NCBI GenBank assembly: GCA_964559175.1
Contig: CAZLGT010000011.1
Coordinates: 1-64,000 of the forward strand
DNA from: Mariniphaga sp964559175
GTDB taxonomy: Bacteria > Bacteroidota > Bacteroidia > Bacteroidales > Prolixibacteraceae
DNA length: 64,000 bases
Direction: 5' to 3'
The notes below the pieces were generated by a model that searched no databases, had not been told where the DNA came from, and worked only from the letters and a program-made list of their open reading frames with translations. This document shows, in pieces, positions 23,509 to 32,699 of this stretch. The position numbers and the translations under genes were made by a program. Within the stretch, counting starts at the first letter, position 1. The number at the start of each line of letters is the position of its first letter.

Positions 23509-25393
23509 GCGGTATGGACTTCAGCAATTTTTTATTCACTTTTACTTTGTATTTTTTACGGATTTTTTTCAACCATTCTTTTTCCAGAAAGTTTTGGTAT
23601 TCCGAAATATACATTCCTCTGGCTTCGTCCAGGGTTTTGGGTTCGGGAGGTAAAATATCGCCCCTGATGAATGTCAGTTCCGGATTAAAACCGGCCGGGG
23701 CTGATCCGTTCCAAACGTAATAATCTACTACCTGGTTGTTGCCTTTTTCCCAGGCGCCTTGTTTTATCTCAATTTTTTGTTCTTCGGCGTTCATTAAATC
23801 TTCAATTTCCTCCGGTACCATGCCTGCATTAAAATAGGTGTCGGCTTCTTCGCGGGCTTCTTCGTTTGTGCAGGTGATTATGTGCCCGCTGAAACGTTCT
23901 TCCCAGTTGAACACCCCCCGGTTTTTCCGGTAAAAATTTTCAAGTCCGACACTGTCATCGGCAGCAAAATTCCAGATTTTTTCTTCCATAATGTTGAATA
24001 ACAGCAATCCGTCGTGGTATTCCTGCATTAAAAAACGGAAATCGGTGTATTTTTCTTCAAGCCGTGCGTCTTCGAGTGCAATAATTTCATCATCAATCCA
24101 ATTTTCGAAGTAATTGGAATGAGCACCTTCCGAAAGGTTTTCTTTCTGAATGAAATTTTGAAAGTCGTTCACATCGAATTCCTGATTGGCGATGGAAAAA
24201 AGTACCAGGTTCTCACCTATGGTTTCATTCACCGGAAGTGCTTTAATTATCTGAAAGTTTTCCTCATTAACATCAAAATGATATTCTTCTTTCAGTTTAG
24301 CGATGAAAGCTTTTCGTGAGCTGTTGTTGCGCTCGGGGTCTCTTTTAATCCGTTCTTCAATTTCATGCCTTAACTCTTCGAAGGGAGGCACAGGCCGGTG
24401 CCCGGTTTTTTTTATGATGTGATAACCAAAAGCGGTTTCAATGGGTTCGGTCATATCACCGGTGTTTTTTAGCGCAAAGGCAGGTTCCGAAAATTCGGCA
24501 ATCATTCTGCCCGACGAAAACCAGGGCATTTCTCCGCCCTGAACTGCCGACCGCTTATCGTCGGAGTGTTGTTTGGCAAGTTCGGCAAAATCGGCGCCTT
24601 CCTTCAGATTTTTGTAGAGGACATCAATTTCAGTTTTTAAAACCGTTTTATCGAAGTTTTCTTCTCCCTGCGGAAACATTTTCATGATGTGTGAAACCTT
24701 TATCTCTCCCTGGTTTTCACGAATATCGTTCATTTTAATAAGGTGGTAGCCAAACGAGGTGCGCACCGGTTCGGAAATGGTTCCTGCCGGTGTGCTGAAG
24801 GCTGCATTTTCAAACGGAGCAACCATTTGAAAAGCTGTAAAATAACCCAGGTTTCCATGGTTGCTTTGTGCTGACGGGTCTTCGCTGTATTCAACGGCGG
24901 CATTGTTGAAATCTTTTCCGGCCAAAATTTCATTTCTCACCTGCCGTGCTTTTTGCAGCACTGCCTCTTCCTGCTCGGGCGTTGCATTTTCGTTCACCAG
25001 AAAAAGAATGTGGCTGGCGTTAATTTCGTGGGTCATGCGCCGGTACAATTCTTTCACCAGGGCTTCGTCGTAATTCATGTCGGTGAGGTAGGGTGCAGCC
25101 AGCTCTTTCCGGTACCCGGCCAGTTCTTCTGTAAATGCCCGTCCCGTGTCCATTTTCAGGTTCATGGCTTCAACCACTTTCAGCTTGAAGTCGATGTATA
25201 GGTCGAGGTACTCTTCGGGTGATTTAACATCCGAATCTTCCAGGAGGTTTTGGTTATTTTTACGGTAAATTCTTTCAAACTCAGCTTTTGTAATTTCGGT
25301 ATTGCCAATAGTAAGCAGCACCTCATTTTCCTGAGATGAAACAAATCCTGAAAGCAACATTAACAGAACAAGGAACAGAGTTATCTTTTTCAT
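23501..25393 (-). CDS. Periplasmic peptidyl-prolyl isomerase with two parvulin domains
   Basis: A 630-residue exported PpiC/SurA-type protein. A signal peptide (ITLFLVLLMLLSGFVSSQ) precedes an N-terminal chaperone region. Parvulin domain 1 starts at about residue 120 (NASHILFLVNENAT ... GNLGYFTAFQMVAPFENAAF ... SFGYHLIKMNDI) and domain 2 at about 225 (VSHIMKMFPQGEENF ... GGEMPWFSSGRMIAEF ... AFGYHIIKKTGHR). A long C-terminal part (350-630) is of less clear fold. It is expected to assist outer-membrane or periplasmic protein folding. It follows guaB by 11 bases. Confidence 0.92.
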   Translation of the reverse strand: MKKITLFLVLLMLLSGFVSSQENEVLLTIGNTEITKAEFERIYRKNNQNLLEDSDVKSPEEYLDLYIDFKLKVVEAMNLKMDTGRAFTEELAGYRKELAAPYLTDMNYDEALVKELYRRMTHEINASHILFLVNENATPEQEEAVLQKARQVRNEILAGKDFNNAAVEYSEDPSAQSNHGNLGYFTAFQMVAPFENAAFSTPAGTISEPVRTSFGYHLIKMNDIRENQGEIKVSHIMKMFPQGEENFDKTVLKTEIDVLYKNLKEGADFAELAKQHSDDKRSAVQGGEMPWFSSGRMIAEFSEPAFALKNTGDMTEPIETAFGYHIIKKTGHRPVPPFEELRHEIEERIKRDPERNNSSRKAFIAKLKEEYHFDVNEENFQIIKALPVNETIGENLVLFSIANQEFDVNDFQNFIQKENLSEGAHSNYFENWIDDEIIALEDARLEEKYTDFRFLMQEYHDGLLLFNIMEEKIWNFAADDSVGLENFYRKNRGVFNWEERFSGHIITCTNEEAREEADTYFNAGMVPEEIEDLMNAEEQKIEIKQGAWEKGNNQVVDYYVWNGSAPAGFNPELTFIRGDILPPEPKTLDEARGMYISEYQNFLEKEWLKKIRKKYKVKVNKKLLKSIPHV

Positions 25394-25404
25394 ACCTGAA
25401 TTTT

Positions 25405-26877
25405 TTATCGACTGCTGTAATTTGGCGCTTCGCGCGTTATGGAAACATCGTGCGGATGACTTTCGAGAACGCCTGCATTGGTTATTTTTGTGAATTTTGC
25501 CTGTTGCAGCTGTTCAATATTTCCGGCGCCGCAATATCCCATTCCGGCGCGCAGGCCACCCATCAGCTGAAATAAAACTTCATACAGTGTTCCTTTGTAG
25601 GGTACGCGTGCAGCAATTCCCTCGGGAACCAGTTTCTTTATGTCTTCTTCCATGTCCTGGAAGTAGCGGTCTTTGGAGCCTTTTTGCATGGCTTCGATTG
25701 AGCCCATGCCGCGGTACGATTTAAATTTACGCCCCTGGTAAAGGATGGTTTCGCCGGGCGACTCTTCCACGCCGGCAAACAAACCACCTGCCATTACCGA
25801 GTTGGCGCCGGCAGCAATGGCTTTTACAATATCGCCCGAATACCTTACACCGCCGTCGGCAATTACAGGTACGCCACTGTTTTTAATGGCTTTTGCCACA
25901 CTGTAAATCGCCGAAAGTTGTGGAATGCCTACGCCTGCAATAACACGGGTTGTGCAGATAGAGCCCGGGCCAATTCCTACTTTTACAGCATCGGCGCCGG
26001 CTTTTACCAGGGCTTTGGCAGCCTCTTCGGTTCCAATGTTCCCGGCAACAATGTCTTTTTCCGGATATTTTGCTTTGATTTTTTTCAGCATCTCAACTAC
26101 CCCTTTCGAATGGCCGTGGGCGGTGTCAACTACAAGTGCATCTACCTGCGCCCTAATCAGTTCATCTACCCGGTCCATGGTGTCGGGTGCTATGCCCACG
26201 CCGGCAGCCACGCGCAAACGTCCTTTTTCATCTTTGCAGGCCAGCGGTTTGTCTTTGGCTTTGGTAATGTCTTTGTAAGTAACCAGCCCAATCAATATAT
26301 TGTTTTTATCAACTACCGGTAATTTTTCAATTTTATAATGCTGAAGGATTTCGGCGGCCTTTTCCAGGTCGGTCGATTCGGTTGTGGTTACCAGGTTTTC
26401 GCTGGTCATCACTTCACGTATGGGGCGGTTCATGTCTTTCTCGAAACGCAGGTCGCGGTTGGTTACAATTCCCTGAAGATGCCCTTCCTTGTCAACCACC
26501 GGAATGCCGCCAATTTTAAACTGCGACATTATGCCCAGTGCATCGGCTACTTTTTTGTCTTGCGTAATGGTAATGGGGTCGTAAATCATGCCGTTTTCAG
26601 CCCTTTTTACTGTGGTAACCTGATGGGCCTGCTCATCAATATCCATGTTTTTATGAATAACGCCTATTCCTCCTTCGCGGGCAATGGCAATGGCCATTTT
26701 GTATTCGGTAACGGTATCCATTGCTGCGGTAACAATGGGAGCGTTGATGATAATGGAACGCGAAAAACGGGAAGAAAGATCAACTTCGCGCGGCAAAACT
26801 TCTGAGTAAGAGGGAACTAAAAGGACGTCGTCGAACGTGAGACCTTCAAAAATTACTTTATCGGAAAGAAATGACAT
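25405..26877 (-). CDS. guaB: Inosine-5'-monophosphate dehydrogenase
   Basis: Oxidises IMP to XMP with NAD, the rate-limiting step to guanine nucleotides. 490 residues, standard length. The TIM-barrel begins LTFDDVLLVPSYSEVLPREVD. Two CBS domains lie between about residues 95 and 205. The catalytic loop GIGPGSICTTRVI carries the thioimidate cysteine, and the flap region includes YRGMGSIEAM. It heads the leftward run with the PPIase genes. A strong -7 box lies 31 bases before its ATG, with another gene (recQ) diverging from the same gap. Confidence 0.97.
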   Translation of the reverse strand: MSFLSDKVIFEGLTFDDVLLVPSYSEVLPREVDLSSRFSRSIIINAPIVTAAMDTVTEYKMAIAIAREGGIGVIHKNMDIDEQAHQVTTVKRAENGMIYDPITITQDKKVADALGIMSQFKIGGIPVVDKEGHLQGIVTNRDLRFEKDMNRPIREVMTSENLVTTTESTDLEKAAEILQHYKIEKLPVVDKNNILIGLVTYKDITKAKDKPLACKDEKGRLRVAAGVGIAPDTMDRVDELIRAQVDALVVDTAHGHSKGVVEMLKKIKAKYPEKDIVAGNIGTEEAAKALVKAGADAVKVGIGPGSICTTRVIAGVGIPQLSAIYSVAKAIKNSGVPVIADGGVRYSGDIVKAIAAGANSVMAGGLFAGVEESPGETILYQGRKFKSYRGMGSIEAMQKGSKDRYFQDMEEDIKKLVPEGIAARVPYKGTLYEVLFQLMGGLRAGMGYCGAGNIEQLQQAKFTKITNAGVLESHPHDVSITREAPNYSSR

Positions 26878-26907
26878 GAGCTTCAGTTTTTAATTAAAAA
26901 TAAAGCG

Positions 26908-26915
26908 CAAAAGTA
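26908..26915 (-). promoter_or_regulatory. Putative -7 box for guaB
   Basis: Minus-strand TACTTTTG, an exact TAnnTTTG match, followed by CGC and then an A+T-rich leader to the guaB ATG. No clear -33 TTTG. Confidence 0.55.
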
Positions 26916-27056
26916 CAAAAAATTAGGTTACTGCCCGGTACATCAGAAGGGATTGAAAGTGTTTGGAATAATAAAAATTGTTAAACAGGAAAATTACAGG
27001 GAAATATTAATTTTACCGGAAATAACTCGACGGCAAAAATTTTACTGAAGGCACTG

Positions 27057-28958
27057 GTGAACAATTTCAGGCAAATACTTACACAATACTGGGGGTACGA
27101 TGACTTCCGGTCGCTTCAGCTGAACATTATTGAATCGGTTGCAGCAGGAAAAGATACCCTTGGACTGATGCCCACCGGAGGCGGAAAATCTATCACATTC
27201 CAGGTGTATTCGCTTTCGCGAAAAGGAATTTGCCTTGTGATAACCCCGCTCATTGCCCTCATGAAAGACCAGGTGGAAAACCTGCAACGGAAGGGTATAA
27301 AAGCCCTGAAGATTCACAGCGGCATGTCGAAATCTGAGTTGAAAATTACCATCGACAATGCCGTTTGGGGCGATTACAAGTTCCTTTATGTTTCTCCGGA
27401 GCGGTTGAATTCCGAATATTTTAAGGAACGGCTGGTTAAAATGGATGTGAACCTGATTGCCATTGATGAAGCTCATTGTATTTCGCAGTGGGGGTATGAT
27501 TTCAGGCCCAGCTATATGAACATTGTTCAGTTGAGAGAATTATTTTCTGAAATTCCGTTTTTGGCACTAACCGCCACGGCTACGCCCAAAGTAACCGAAG
27601 ATATTCAGGAAAAGCTGGGATTCAGGGAACGCAATGTTTTGAGCATGTCGTTTCAGCGCGGGAATTTAAGCTACCTGGTTCGCCAGCGGGAGAACAAAAT
27701 GGGGTATTTACTGGAAACACTGAAAAAGGTGAAAGGCTCAGGGGTTGTTTATGTGCGCAGCCGGAAGGGAACCCGCGAAATAGCCGGGGAGTTGCGCAAA
27801 AATGGAATTTCAGCCGATTTTTACCATGCCGGTCTGAGTACTGGCATACGGCATCAAAAGCAGGACGAATGGCTGAACGGAAAAATCCGGGTGATTGTGG
27901 CAACCAATGCCTTTGGAATGGGAATAGACAAGCCCAATGTCCGGTTTGTGGTGCATGTTGACCCGCCCGATTCGCTGGAAGCTTATTTTCAGGAAGCCGG
28001 CAGGGCAGGCCGCGACGGAGAAAAGTCGGCAGCTGTATTGCTGTTTAGCAATGCCGATAAAACCAAACTGAAAAAACATGTGTCGGTTGCATTCCCTGAA
28101 ATTGAGAATATAAAACGCATTTATCAGGCATTGTGCAATTTTCTGCAAATTGCCGAGGGGTTTGGAAAAGGGCAGTCGTTCGAGTTCAGCCTTCAGAATT
28201 TTGCCCAGGCATTCAGGTTTCAGCAGGCGATGGTATATAACAGCCTCAAAATTCTGCAGCGGGAAGGTTACCTCGAGTTCACCGATGAGGTGGATAACCC
28301 TTCGCGCATTTACTTTGTTGTTTCGCGCGACGATTTGTACAAATTTCAGGTGGCCAATGCCGACTTCGATGCGTTTATCAAACTTATTTTGCGTTCTTAC
28401 ACCGGTCTTTTCAATGGATATGTGTATATCGACGAAGAACTTTTGGCACGCCGAGCAGGAATTGATCAGGATAAGGTTTACAATTTTTTGAAACACCTGC
28501 GCAAATCGAAAATTATCGACTACGTGCCCCGCAATCAAACACCTTTTATCTATTTCAGCAAAGAAAGAATTCGTTTGAGTCGTCTGAAAATTTCAAAAGA
28601 AAATTACGATTTTCGTAAAAAAGATTTTCTGGAGCGTGTGCAATCGGTCATTCATTATGCCAACAGCACCACAACCTGCCGCAGCCAGCTTCTTTTACAG
28701 TATTTTGGCGAAAACGACTCGCCCGAGTGCGGAATGTGCGATGTGTGCCAGTCGATGCACAAAATTGGCTTCAGCGCGTTTGAATTTAAAGAAATAAGCC
28801 GGCAGATAAAGAAAATATTGGAAACACCCTGCACCTACGAAAACCTGCTCCTGAAATTTAAAGGAAGCAGGGAGAAAACCATGGAGGTGGTGAAGTGGCT
28901 GATGGATGATAAAACCATTGTCTCGCGGGTTGATCGCAAGCTGGAGTGGAAAGAATGA
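27057..28958 (+). CDS. recQ: RecQ-family ATP-dependent DNA helicase
   Basis: A superfamily 2 3'-5' DNA helicase involved in recombination and repair. 633 residues. Motif I is MPTGGGKSITFQ, motif II is DEAH in LIAIDEAHCISQWGYDFRPSY, motif III is ALTATATP, and motif VI is QEAGRAGRDG. The RecQ zinc site is formed by cysteines in TTCRSQ, ECGMC and DVC (about 540-570). The C-terminus ends shortly after this region with a small winged-helix stretch, and no HRDC domain is seen, unlike E. coli RecQ. The start is a GTG at 27057; no in-frame ATG lies close upstream. It diverges from guaB. Confidence 0.93.
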   Translation: MNNFRQILTQYWGYDDFRSLQLNIIESVAAGKDTLGLMPTGGGKSITFQVYSLSRKGICLVITPLIALMKDQVENLQRKGIKALKIHSGMSKSELKITIDNAVWGDYKFLYVSPERLNSEYFKERLVKMDVNLIAIDEAHCISQWGYDFRPSYMNIVQLRELFSEIPFLALTATATPKVTEDIQEKLGFRERNVLSMSFQRGNLSYLVRQRENKMGYLLETLKKVKGSGVVYVRSRKGTREIAGELRKNGISADFYHAGLSTGIRHQKQDEWLNGKIRVIVATNAFGMGIDKPNVRFVVHVDPPDSLEAYFQEAGRAGRDGEKSAAVLLFSNADKTKLKKHVSVAFPEIENIKRIYQALCNFLQIAEGFGKGQSFEFSLQNFAQAFRFQQAMVYNSLKILQREGYLEFTDEVDNPSRIYFVVSRDDLYKFQVANADFDAFIKLILRSYTGLFNGYVYIDEELLARRAGIDQDKVYNFLKHLRKSKIIDYVPRNQTPFIYFSKERIRLSRLKISKENYDFRKKDFLERVQSVIHYANSTTTCRSQLLLQYFGENDSPECGMCDVCQSMHKIGFSAFEFKEISRQIKKILETPCTYENLLLKFKGSREKTMEVVKWLMDDKTIVSRVDRKLEWKE

Positions 28959-28977
28959 ACCAATAAAAAATCTTTAT

Positions 28978-28985
28978 TACTTTTG
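28978..28985 (+). promoter_or_regulatory. Putative -7 box for the DUF5063 gene
   Basis: TACTTTTG matches TAnnTTTG and lies 22 bases before the ATG at 29008, in the 49-base gap after recQ. Confidence 0.45.
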
Positions 28986-29007
28986 TGGCAGATTCCATTT
29001 TAGAAGA

Positions 29008-29652
29008 ATGATGGGTGAAGCAGATTTACATTCAGTAGTTTACAGCAAAAACGTGGTGGAGTTTGTAACGGTAGCCAACGAGTTTTGCGGGTTAATTGAA
29101 AAAGTTAACCGGATGCCGGTTGATCTAAACATGAGAAACCTGCAAAAGGTGATGCCGCTGCTTTACCTGAAAGCTGCACTGCTACCCAAAACCGAAAAAC
29201 GGCTGGAGGAGCAATTGGAGAAGTATGTTTCGGAGTTGGATTACAATGTGTTGCAACAACGGTGGCTGGAAGCGCTGGGCGAATACGACAGTTATTATGA
29301 AGTGTTCGACCCCGACATTCAGTTTGGCGAGGAAATGGTAACGGCCAGCATTTCTGAAAGTTTGCTGGACATTTACCAGGATCTGAAGGATTTTTTAACC
29401 GCATACAGCCTGGGCGATGAGGAGATAATGAACGATGCCTTGTATGATAGCGTTTATCATTTCGAGGATTTCTGGGGGCAGCGGCTTGTGAATGTTTTGC
29501 GTCCGGTTCACAAATTGATTACCGATGGTGTTGAATTTTCTGCCGATGGTGGAAATAGTGATGACGATGAAATTAAACCGGGAAAAGGAAGCCCCGAATG
29601 GCTTGATCGATTTTGGGGAACCCAAACCGGCGAAGAAGAAAAAGATGTTTAA
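29008..29652 (+). CDS. DUF5063 domain protein
   Basis: A 214-residue soluble, acidic, mostly helical protein of the DUF5063 family; function unknown. The N-terminus (VVEFVTVANEFCGLIE) and the ALGEYDSYYEVFDPDIQ segment are characteristic. I set the start at the double ATG at 29008/29011: the frame is open further back, but it would run into the 3' end of recQ and across a promoter-like -7 box. It overlaps the downstream exonuclease gene by eight bases, an arrangement common in Bacteroidota, suggesting linked expression and perhaps linked function with that enzyme. Confidence 0.82.
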   Translation: MMGEADLHSVVYSKNVVEFVTVANEFCGLIEKVNRMPVDLNMRNLQKVMPLLYLKAALLPKTEKRLEEQLEKYVSELDYNVLQQRWLEALGEYDSYYEVFDPDIQFGEEMVTASISESLLDIYQDLKDFLTAYSLGDEEIMNDALYDSVYHFEDFWGQRLVNVLRPVHKLITDGVEFSADGGNSDDDEIKPGKGSPEWLDRFWGTQTGEEEKDV

Positions 29653-30217
29653 AGAAAGTATAACAAAAGAAGAATTGACCGAACTTCCGCTGAAATGGTT
29701 CAACGGAGATATTTATGTCGTTGACAAACCCGGTCAGGTTGACGATGTGGCTGAATATTTATCGGCCCAGCAGGTGATTGGATTTGACACTGAAACCCGC
29801 CCGTCGTTTAAAAAAGGGGTGGTAAACAAAGTGTCCCTTTTGCAGCTTGCAACCCCGAACGATGCTTTTTTAATCCGGGTAAACAGGGTAGGTTTGCCGG
29901 CTTCCCTGCGGGAAATTCTGGCCAGTCCGAACATCATCAAACCCGGCGTGGCCATCCGCGACGATATTAAAGGACTTCAGGGAATAGCCCGGTTTAATCC
30001 CGGAGGGTTTGTCGAACTGCAGGATTATGCCAAAGATTTGGGCATTCAGAATTTCAGCCTGAAAAAATTAACTGCCATTGTGCTGGGTTTCCGTATTTCA
30101 AAATCACAGCAACTTTCCAACTGGGAAGCCGATCATCTCACAGAAGCACAACAAATTTACGCTGCTACCGATGCCTGGACCTCGCTGAAGATTTACCAAC
30201 ATTTTCCAAATAATTGA
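29645..30217 (+). CDS. RNase D-like 3'-5' exonuclease
   Basis: A 190-residue DEDD-superfamily exonuclease domain. Motif Exo I is IGFDTETRPSF (Asp and Glu), Exo II lies around VAIRDDIKGLQ, and Exo III around IYAATDAWTSLKIYQ, with the Tyr/Asp pair of the DEDDy type. It has no HRDC domain, so it is shorter than RNase D, and could act on RNA or DNA ends. The ATG at 29645 is chosen because the open frame upstream only overlaps DUF5063. Four bases separate it from the methyltransferase gene that follows. Confidence 0.9.
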   Translation: MFKESITKEELTELPLKWFNGDIYVVDKPGQVDDVAEYLSAQQVIGFDTETRPSFKKGVVNKVSLLQLATPNDAFLIRVNRVGLPASLREILASPNIIKPGVAIRDDIKGLQGIARFNPGGFVELQDYAKDLGIQNFSLKKLTAIVLGFRISKSQQLSNWEADHLTEAQQIYAATDAWTSLKIYQHFPNN

Positions 30218-30220
30218 TAT

Positions 30221-31411
30221 ATGCCTGACGGATATGTAAAAATGGTGCTGAAATCGGGAAAAGACCAGTCGCTGAAAAGGTTTCATCCCTGGGTGTTTTC
30301 GGGCGCCATAAAAAAAATGTACGGACAGGTAAGAGAGGGCGATTTGGTGGCTGTGTTTTCCAACAAAGATGAATTTCTGGGAATCGGGCATTATCAGATT
30401 GGTTCCATTGCTGTGCGGATTGTCTCCTTTTCGGAAATCGACCCTGGTTTTGATTTTTGGAAAAATAAAATTCAAAAAGCCTGGGATTTCAGAAAGAGGA
30501 TGGGGTTTGGTGAAAATGCCGAAACCAATGTTTTCAGGCTAATCCATGCCGAAGGTGACGGTTTGCCGGGCCTCATTGTTGATTTTTACAACGGAACCGT
30601 TGTTATGCAAATGCATTCGGTGGGTATGTACCTCATTCGCGAAGAACTGGTAACTGCACTGAAGGAAGTGTTGGGCGATCAGCTGAAAGCCGTTTACGAC
30701 AAAAGTGAAAAAACGCTGCCTTGCAAAGCAGATATTCAGCCCAAAGACGAATGGCTGTTTGGGGAACCTGAAGGCAATGAGGTATTGGAATACGGGCTTA
30801 AATTTAAAGTGGACTGGGAAACCGGTCAAAAAACCGGATTTTTTATCGACCAGCGTGAAAGCCGCCTTCTGGTGCAGCAATACGCCAAAAACCGCGATGT
30901 GCTGAACATGTTTGGCTATACCGGCGGATTTTCTGTGTATGCCATGCAGGGAATGGCCCGCCTGGTGCACTCGGTAGATGCATCGGCGAAAGCCATCGAC
31001 CTTACCGGCGAAAATGTGGAACTGAACTTTCCCGGTGATTTGCGTCACGAGGCTTTTACTGCCGATGCCTTTGAATTTCTGAAAGACATCCAGGGAAAAT
31101 ACGACTTAATAATTCTCGATCCGCCGGCATTTGCCAAACACCGAAATACGCTGCACCAGGCACTGCAGGGTTACAAGCGCATTAATACCCGTGCATTTGA
31201 GCAAATCAGGAGCGGCGGTATTTTGTTTACTTTTTCCTGCTCGCAGGTGGTTTCAAAAGATCGGTTCCGCGAGGCAGTTTTTACGGCAGCAGCCATTGCC
31301 GGTCGCACGGTGCGAATCATTCACCAGCTTACGCAACCGGTCGATCATCCGGTGAATATTTACCATCCCGAAGGCGAATACCTGAAAGGACTGGTGTTGT
31401 ATGTGGAATAA
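30221..31411 (+). CDS. Class I SAM-dependent rRNA (cytosine) methyltransferase, RlmI-like
   Basis: A 396-residue enzyme with an N-terminal PUA RNA-binding domain (HPWVFSGAIKKMYG, about 22-35), a central EEHxx-like region with KTGFFIDQRESR (about 205-216), and a Rossmann methyltransferase domain: NMFGYTGGFSVYA (SAM-binding motif I), LIILDPPAFAK (motif IV) and the SCSQVV segment. This is the RlmI/YccW architecture, which methylates C5 of a cytosine in 23S rRNA; the exact site here is not determined. It sits in a tight plus-strand group after the exonuclease gene, and the next gene overlaps its end. Confidence 0.92.
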   Translation: MPDGYVKMVLKSGKDQSLKRFHPWVFSGAIKKMYGQVREGDLVAVFSNKDEFLGIGHYQIGSIAVRIVSFSEIDPGFDFWKNKIQKAWDFRKRMGFGENAETNVFRLIHAEGDGLPGLIVDFYNGTVVMQMHSVGMYLIREELVTALKEVLGDQLKAVYDKSEKTLPCKADIQPKDEWLFGEPEGNEVLEYGLKFKVDWETGQKTGFFIDQRESRLLVQQYAKNRDVLNMFGYTGGFSVYAMQGMARLVHSVDASAKAIDLTGENVELNFPGDLRHEAFTADAFEFLKDIQGKYDLIILDPPAFAKHRNTLHQALQGYKRINTRAFEQIRSGGILFTFSCSQVVSKDRFREAVFTAAAIAGRTVRIIHQLTQPVDHPVNIYHPEGEYLKGLVLYVE

Positions 31412-32171
31412 ACCAATGAATAAATTGGTTCAGAAGAAATACGTTTTAACAGAAAATAAAATGGACGGAAAGAGATCAGTTCAAAAGCTAAATGCAGAAT
31501 TAAAAGGAAAATCCATCGTTGAAAAACTTGAGTTTTTGGTTGAAAATTATGTGGGGAAAATTGTTTTCACTACCAGTTTTGGGTACGAAGACCAGGTAGT
31601 AACCGACATAATTTTTAAAAATGGATTTCCCATTGGAGTGGTAACGCTCGACACAGGGCGCATGTTTGAAGAAACTTACAAGGTTTACAGAAGTACCCTC
31701 GAAAAATATGGAAAGCCCATTAAAGCCTTTTTTCCGCCAACCGACAAAGTGGAGAAACTTTTAACAGAGAAGGGACCGTTTAGTTTTTACGAATCGGTGG
31801 AAAACCGGAAAGAGTGCTGCTTCATACGAAAGGTGATTCCGCTGAAGCGAGCTCTGGAAGGGAATGAAATCTGGATAACCGGACTGCGCGCCTCGCAATC
31901 GGCAAACCGCAGTGGAATTGAGGAGTTTGAGTGGGACGAAGGGAATTCCATTGTGAAATACAATCCGCTGTTGGAGTGGAGCCTCGACGAAGTTAAAGCG
32001 TATGTGAAAGAAAACAATGTTCCATACAATGTGCTGCACGACAGAGGTTTTGTAAGTATTGGCTGCGAGCCCTGCACGCGGGCAATCAAACCGGGTGAAG
32101 ATTTCAGGGCCGGTCGCTGGTGGTGGGAACAAAACTCAGGTAAAGAGTGCGGACTTCATGAAAGCAGGTAA
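31401..32171 (+). CDS. cysH: Adenylyl-sulfate/PAPS reductase
   Basis: Reduces activated sulfate to sulfite in assimilatory sulfur metabolism. The PP-loop-type nucleotide domain includes TTSFGYEDQVVTDII and TLDTGRMFEETY. Two cysteine pairs, CC in NRKECCFIRK and CEPC in SIGCEPCTRA, are those that bind a [4Fe-4S] cluster in the adenylyl-sulfate (APS) type, and the catalytic cysteine is in KECGLH at the C-terminus. So it is probably an APS reductase, although symbols usually follow CysH. The start is uncertain: ATG codons at 31401, 31416 and 31461 are all in frame; the last (MDGKRSVQ) would avoid the 11-base overlap with the methyltransferase gene and give 236 residues. Confidence 0.92.
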   Translation: MWNKPMNKLVQKKYVLTENKMDGKRSVQKLNAELKGKSIVEKLEFLVENYVGKIVFTTSFGYEDQVVTDIIFKNGFPIGVVTLDTGRMFEETYKVYRSTLEKYGKPIKAFFPPTDKVEKLLTEKGPFSFYESVENRKECCFIRKVIPLKRALEGNEIWITGLRASQSANRSGIEEFEWDEGNSIVKYNPLLEWSLDEVKAYVKENNVPYNVLHDRGFVSIGCEPCTRAIKPGEDFRAGRWWWEQNSGKECGLHESR

Positions 32172-32213
32172 AGAAAGTCTGCTAAAAAACAAACGGACGT
32201 TTTAAATGAATTC

Positions 32214-32567
32214 TTACAGTTCAGTAAGGTAACCCGATAATTCTTTAGTGGCTCCTTCAAGCGAATTTCCAACTTCTGTGAGCAGTGGTGGAATCTCGTC
32301 AGTTTTGTTGCTTTCCGCCAGATTTTGAATTTGTTTCAGGGTTTTTCCCGTTTCGTCCATCATAAAAATAAGAACCGACGACTTGGCGGTATGTGCTTCT
32401 TTTGCCAATTCGGAAATTTCGTTGTTTGTCAGAAACCTGTTCATGTTCGAAACAAAGTCGGGCACCTGTTTCAAGAATATTTCTATCAGTTCCTTTTGAA
32501 AACCGGTATCTCCACCCGAAATCTCTTCCAGGTAGCCAAGGTTTACATATTCAAATCGATTACTCAT
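32214..32567 (-). CDS. Stand-alone Hpt-domain protein
   Basis: A 117-residue histidine phosphotransfer (Hpt) protein. The helical bundle carries the motif EAHTAKSSVLIF, whose histidine is the phosphorylated residue (HxxKSS pattern), with the upstream helix GFQKELIEIFLKQVPDFV. It would shuttle phosphate between a hybrid kinase and a response regulator in the cytoplasm. No kinase is adjacent; the closest hybrid kinase in the window is at 57015, far away. I start it at the ATG at 32567 (MSNRFEYVN), since the eight residues of the longer frame look untranslated. It converges with cysH and diverges from gcvT. Confidence 0.85.
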   Translation of the reverse strand: MSNRFEYVNLGYLEEISGGDTGFQKELIEIFLKQVPDFVSNMNRFLTNNEISELAKEAHTAKSSVLIFMMDETGKTLKQIQNLAESNKTDEIPPLLTEVGNSLEGATKELSGYLTEL

Positions 32568-32669
32568 TTTAATTTTTAAAAAAATTGGCATGCAAATGTA
32601 ACCAAATTATTGAACAATTGAATTGCTGAAACGATGATAAAATTCATGTGAAAGGCCTCCCCGAATCCA

Positions 32670-32677
32670 TAGCTTTG
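32670..32677 (+). promoter_or_regulatory. Putative -7 box for gcvT
   Basis: TAGCTTTG matches TAnnTTTG and lies 22 bases before the gcvT ATG. Confidence 0.5.
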
Positions 32678-32699
32678 CATTAAAATTAATTCAAACAAT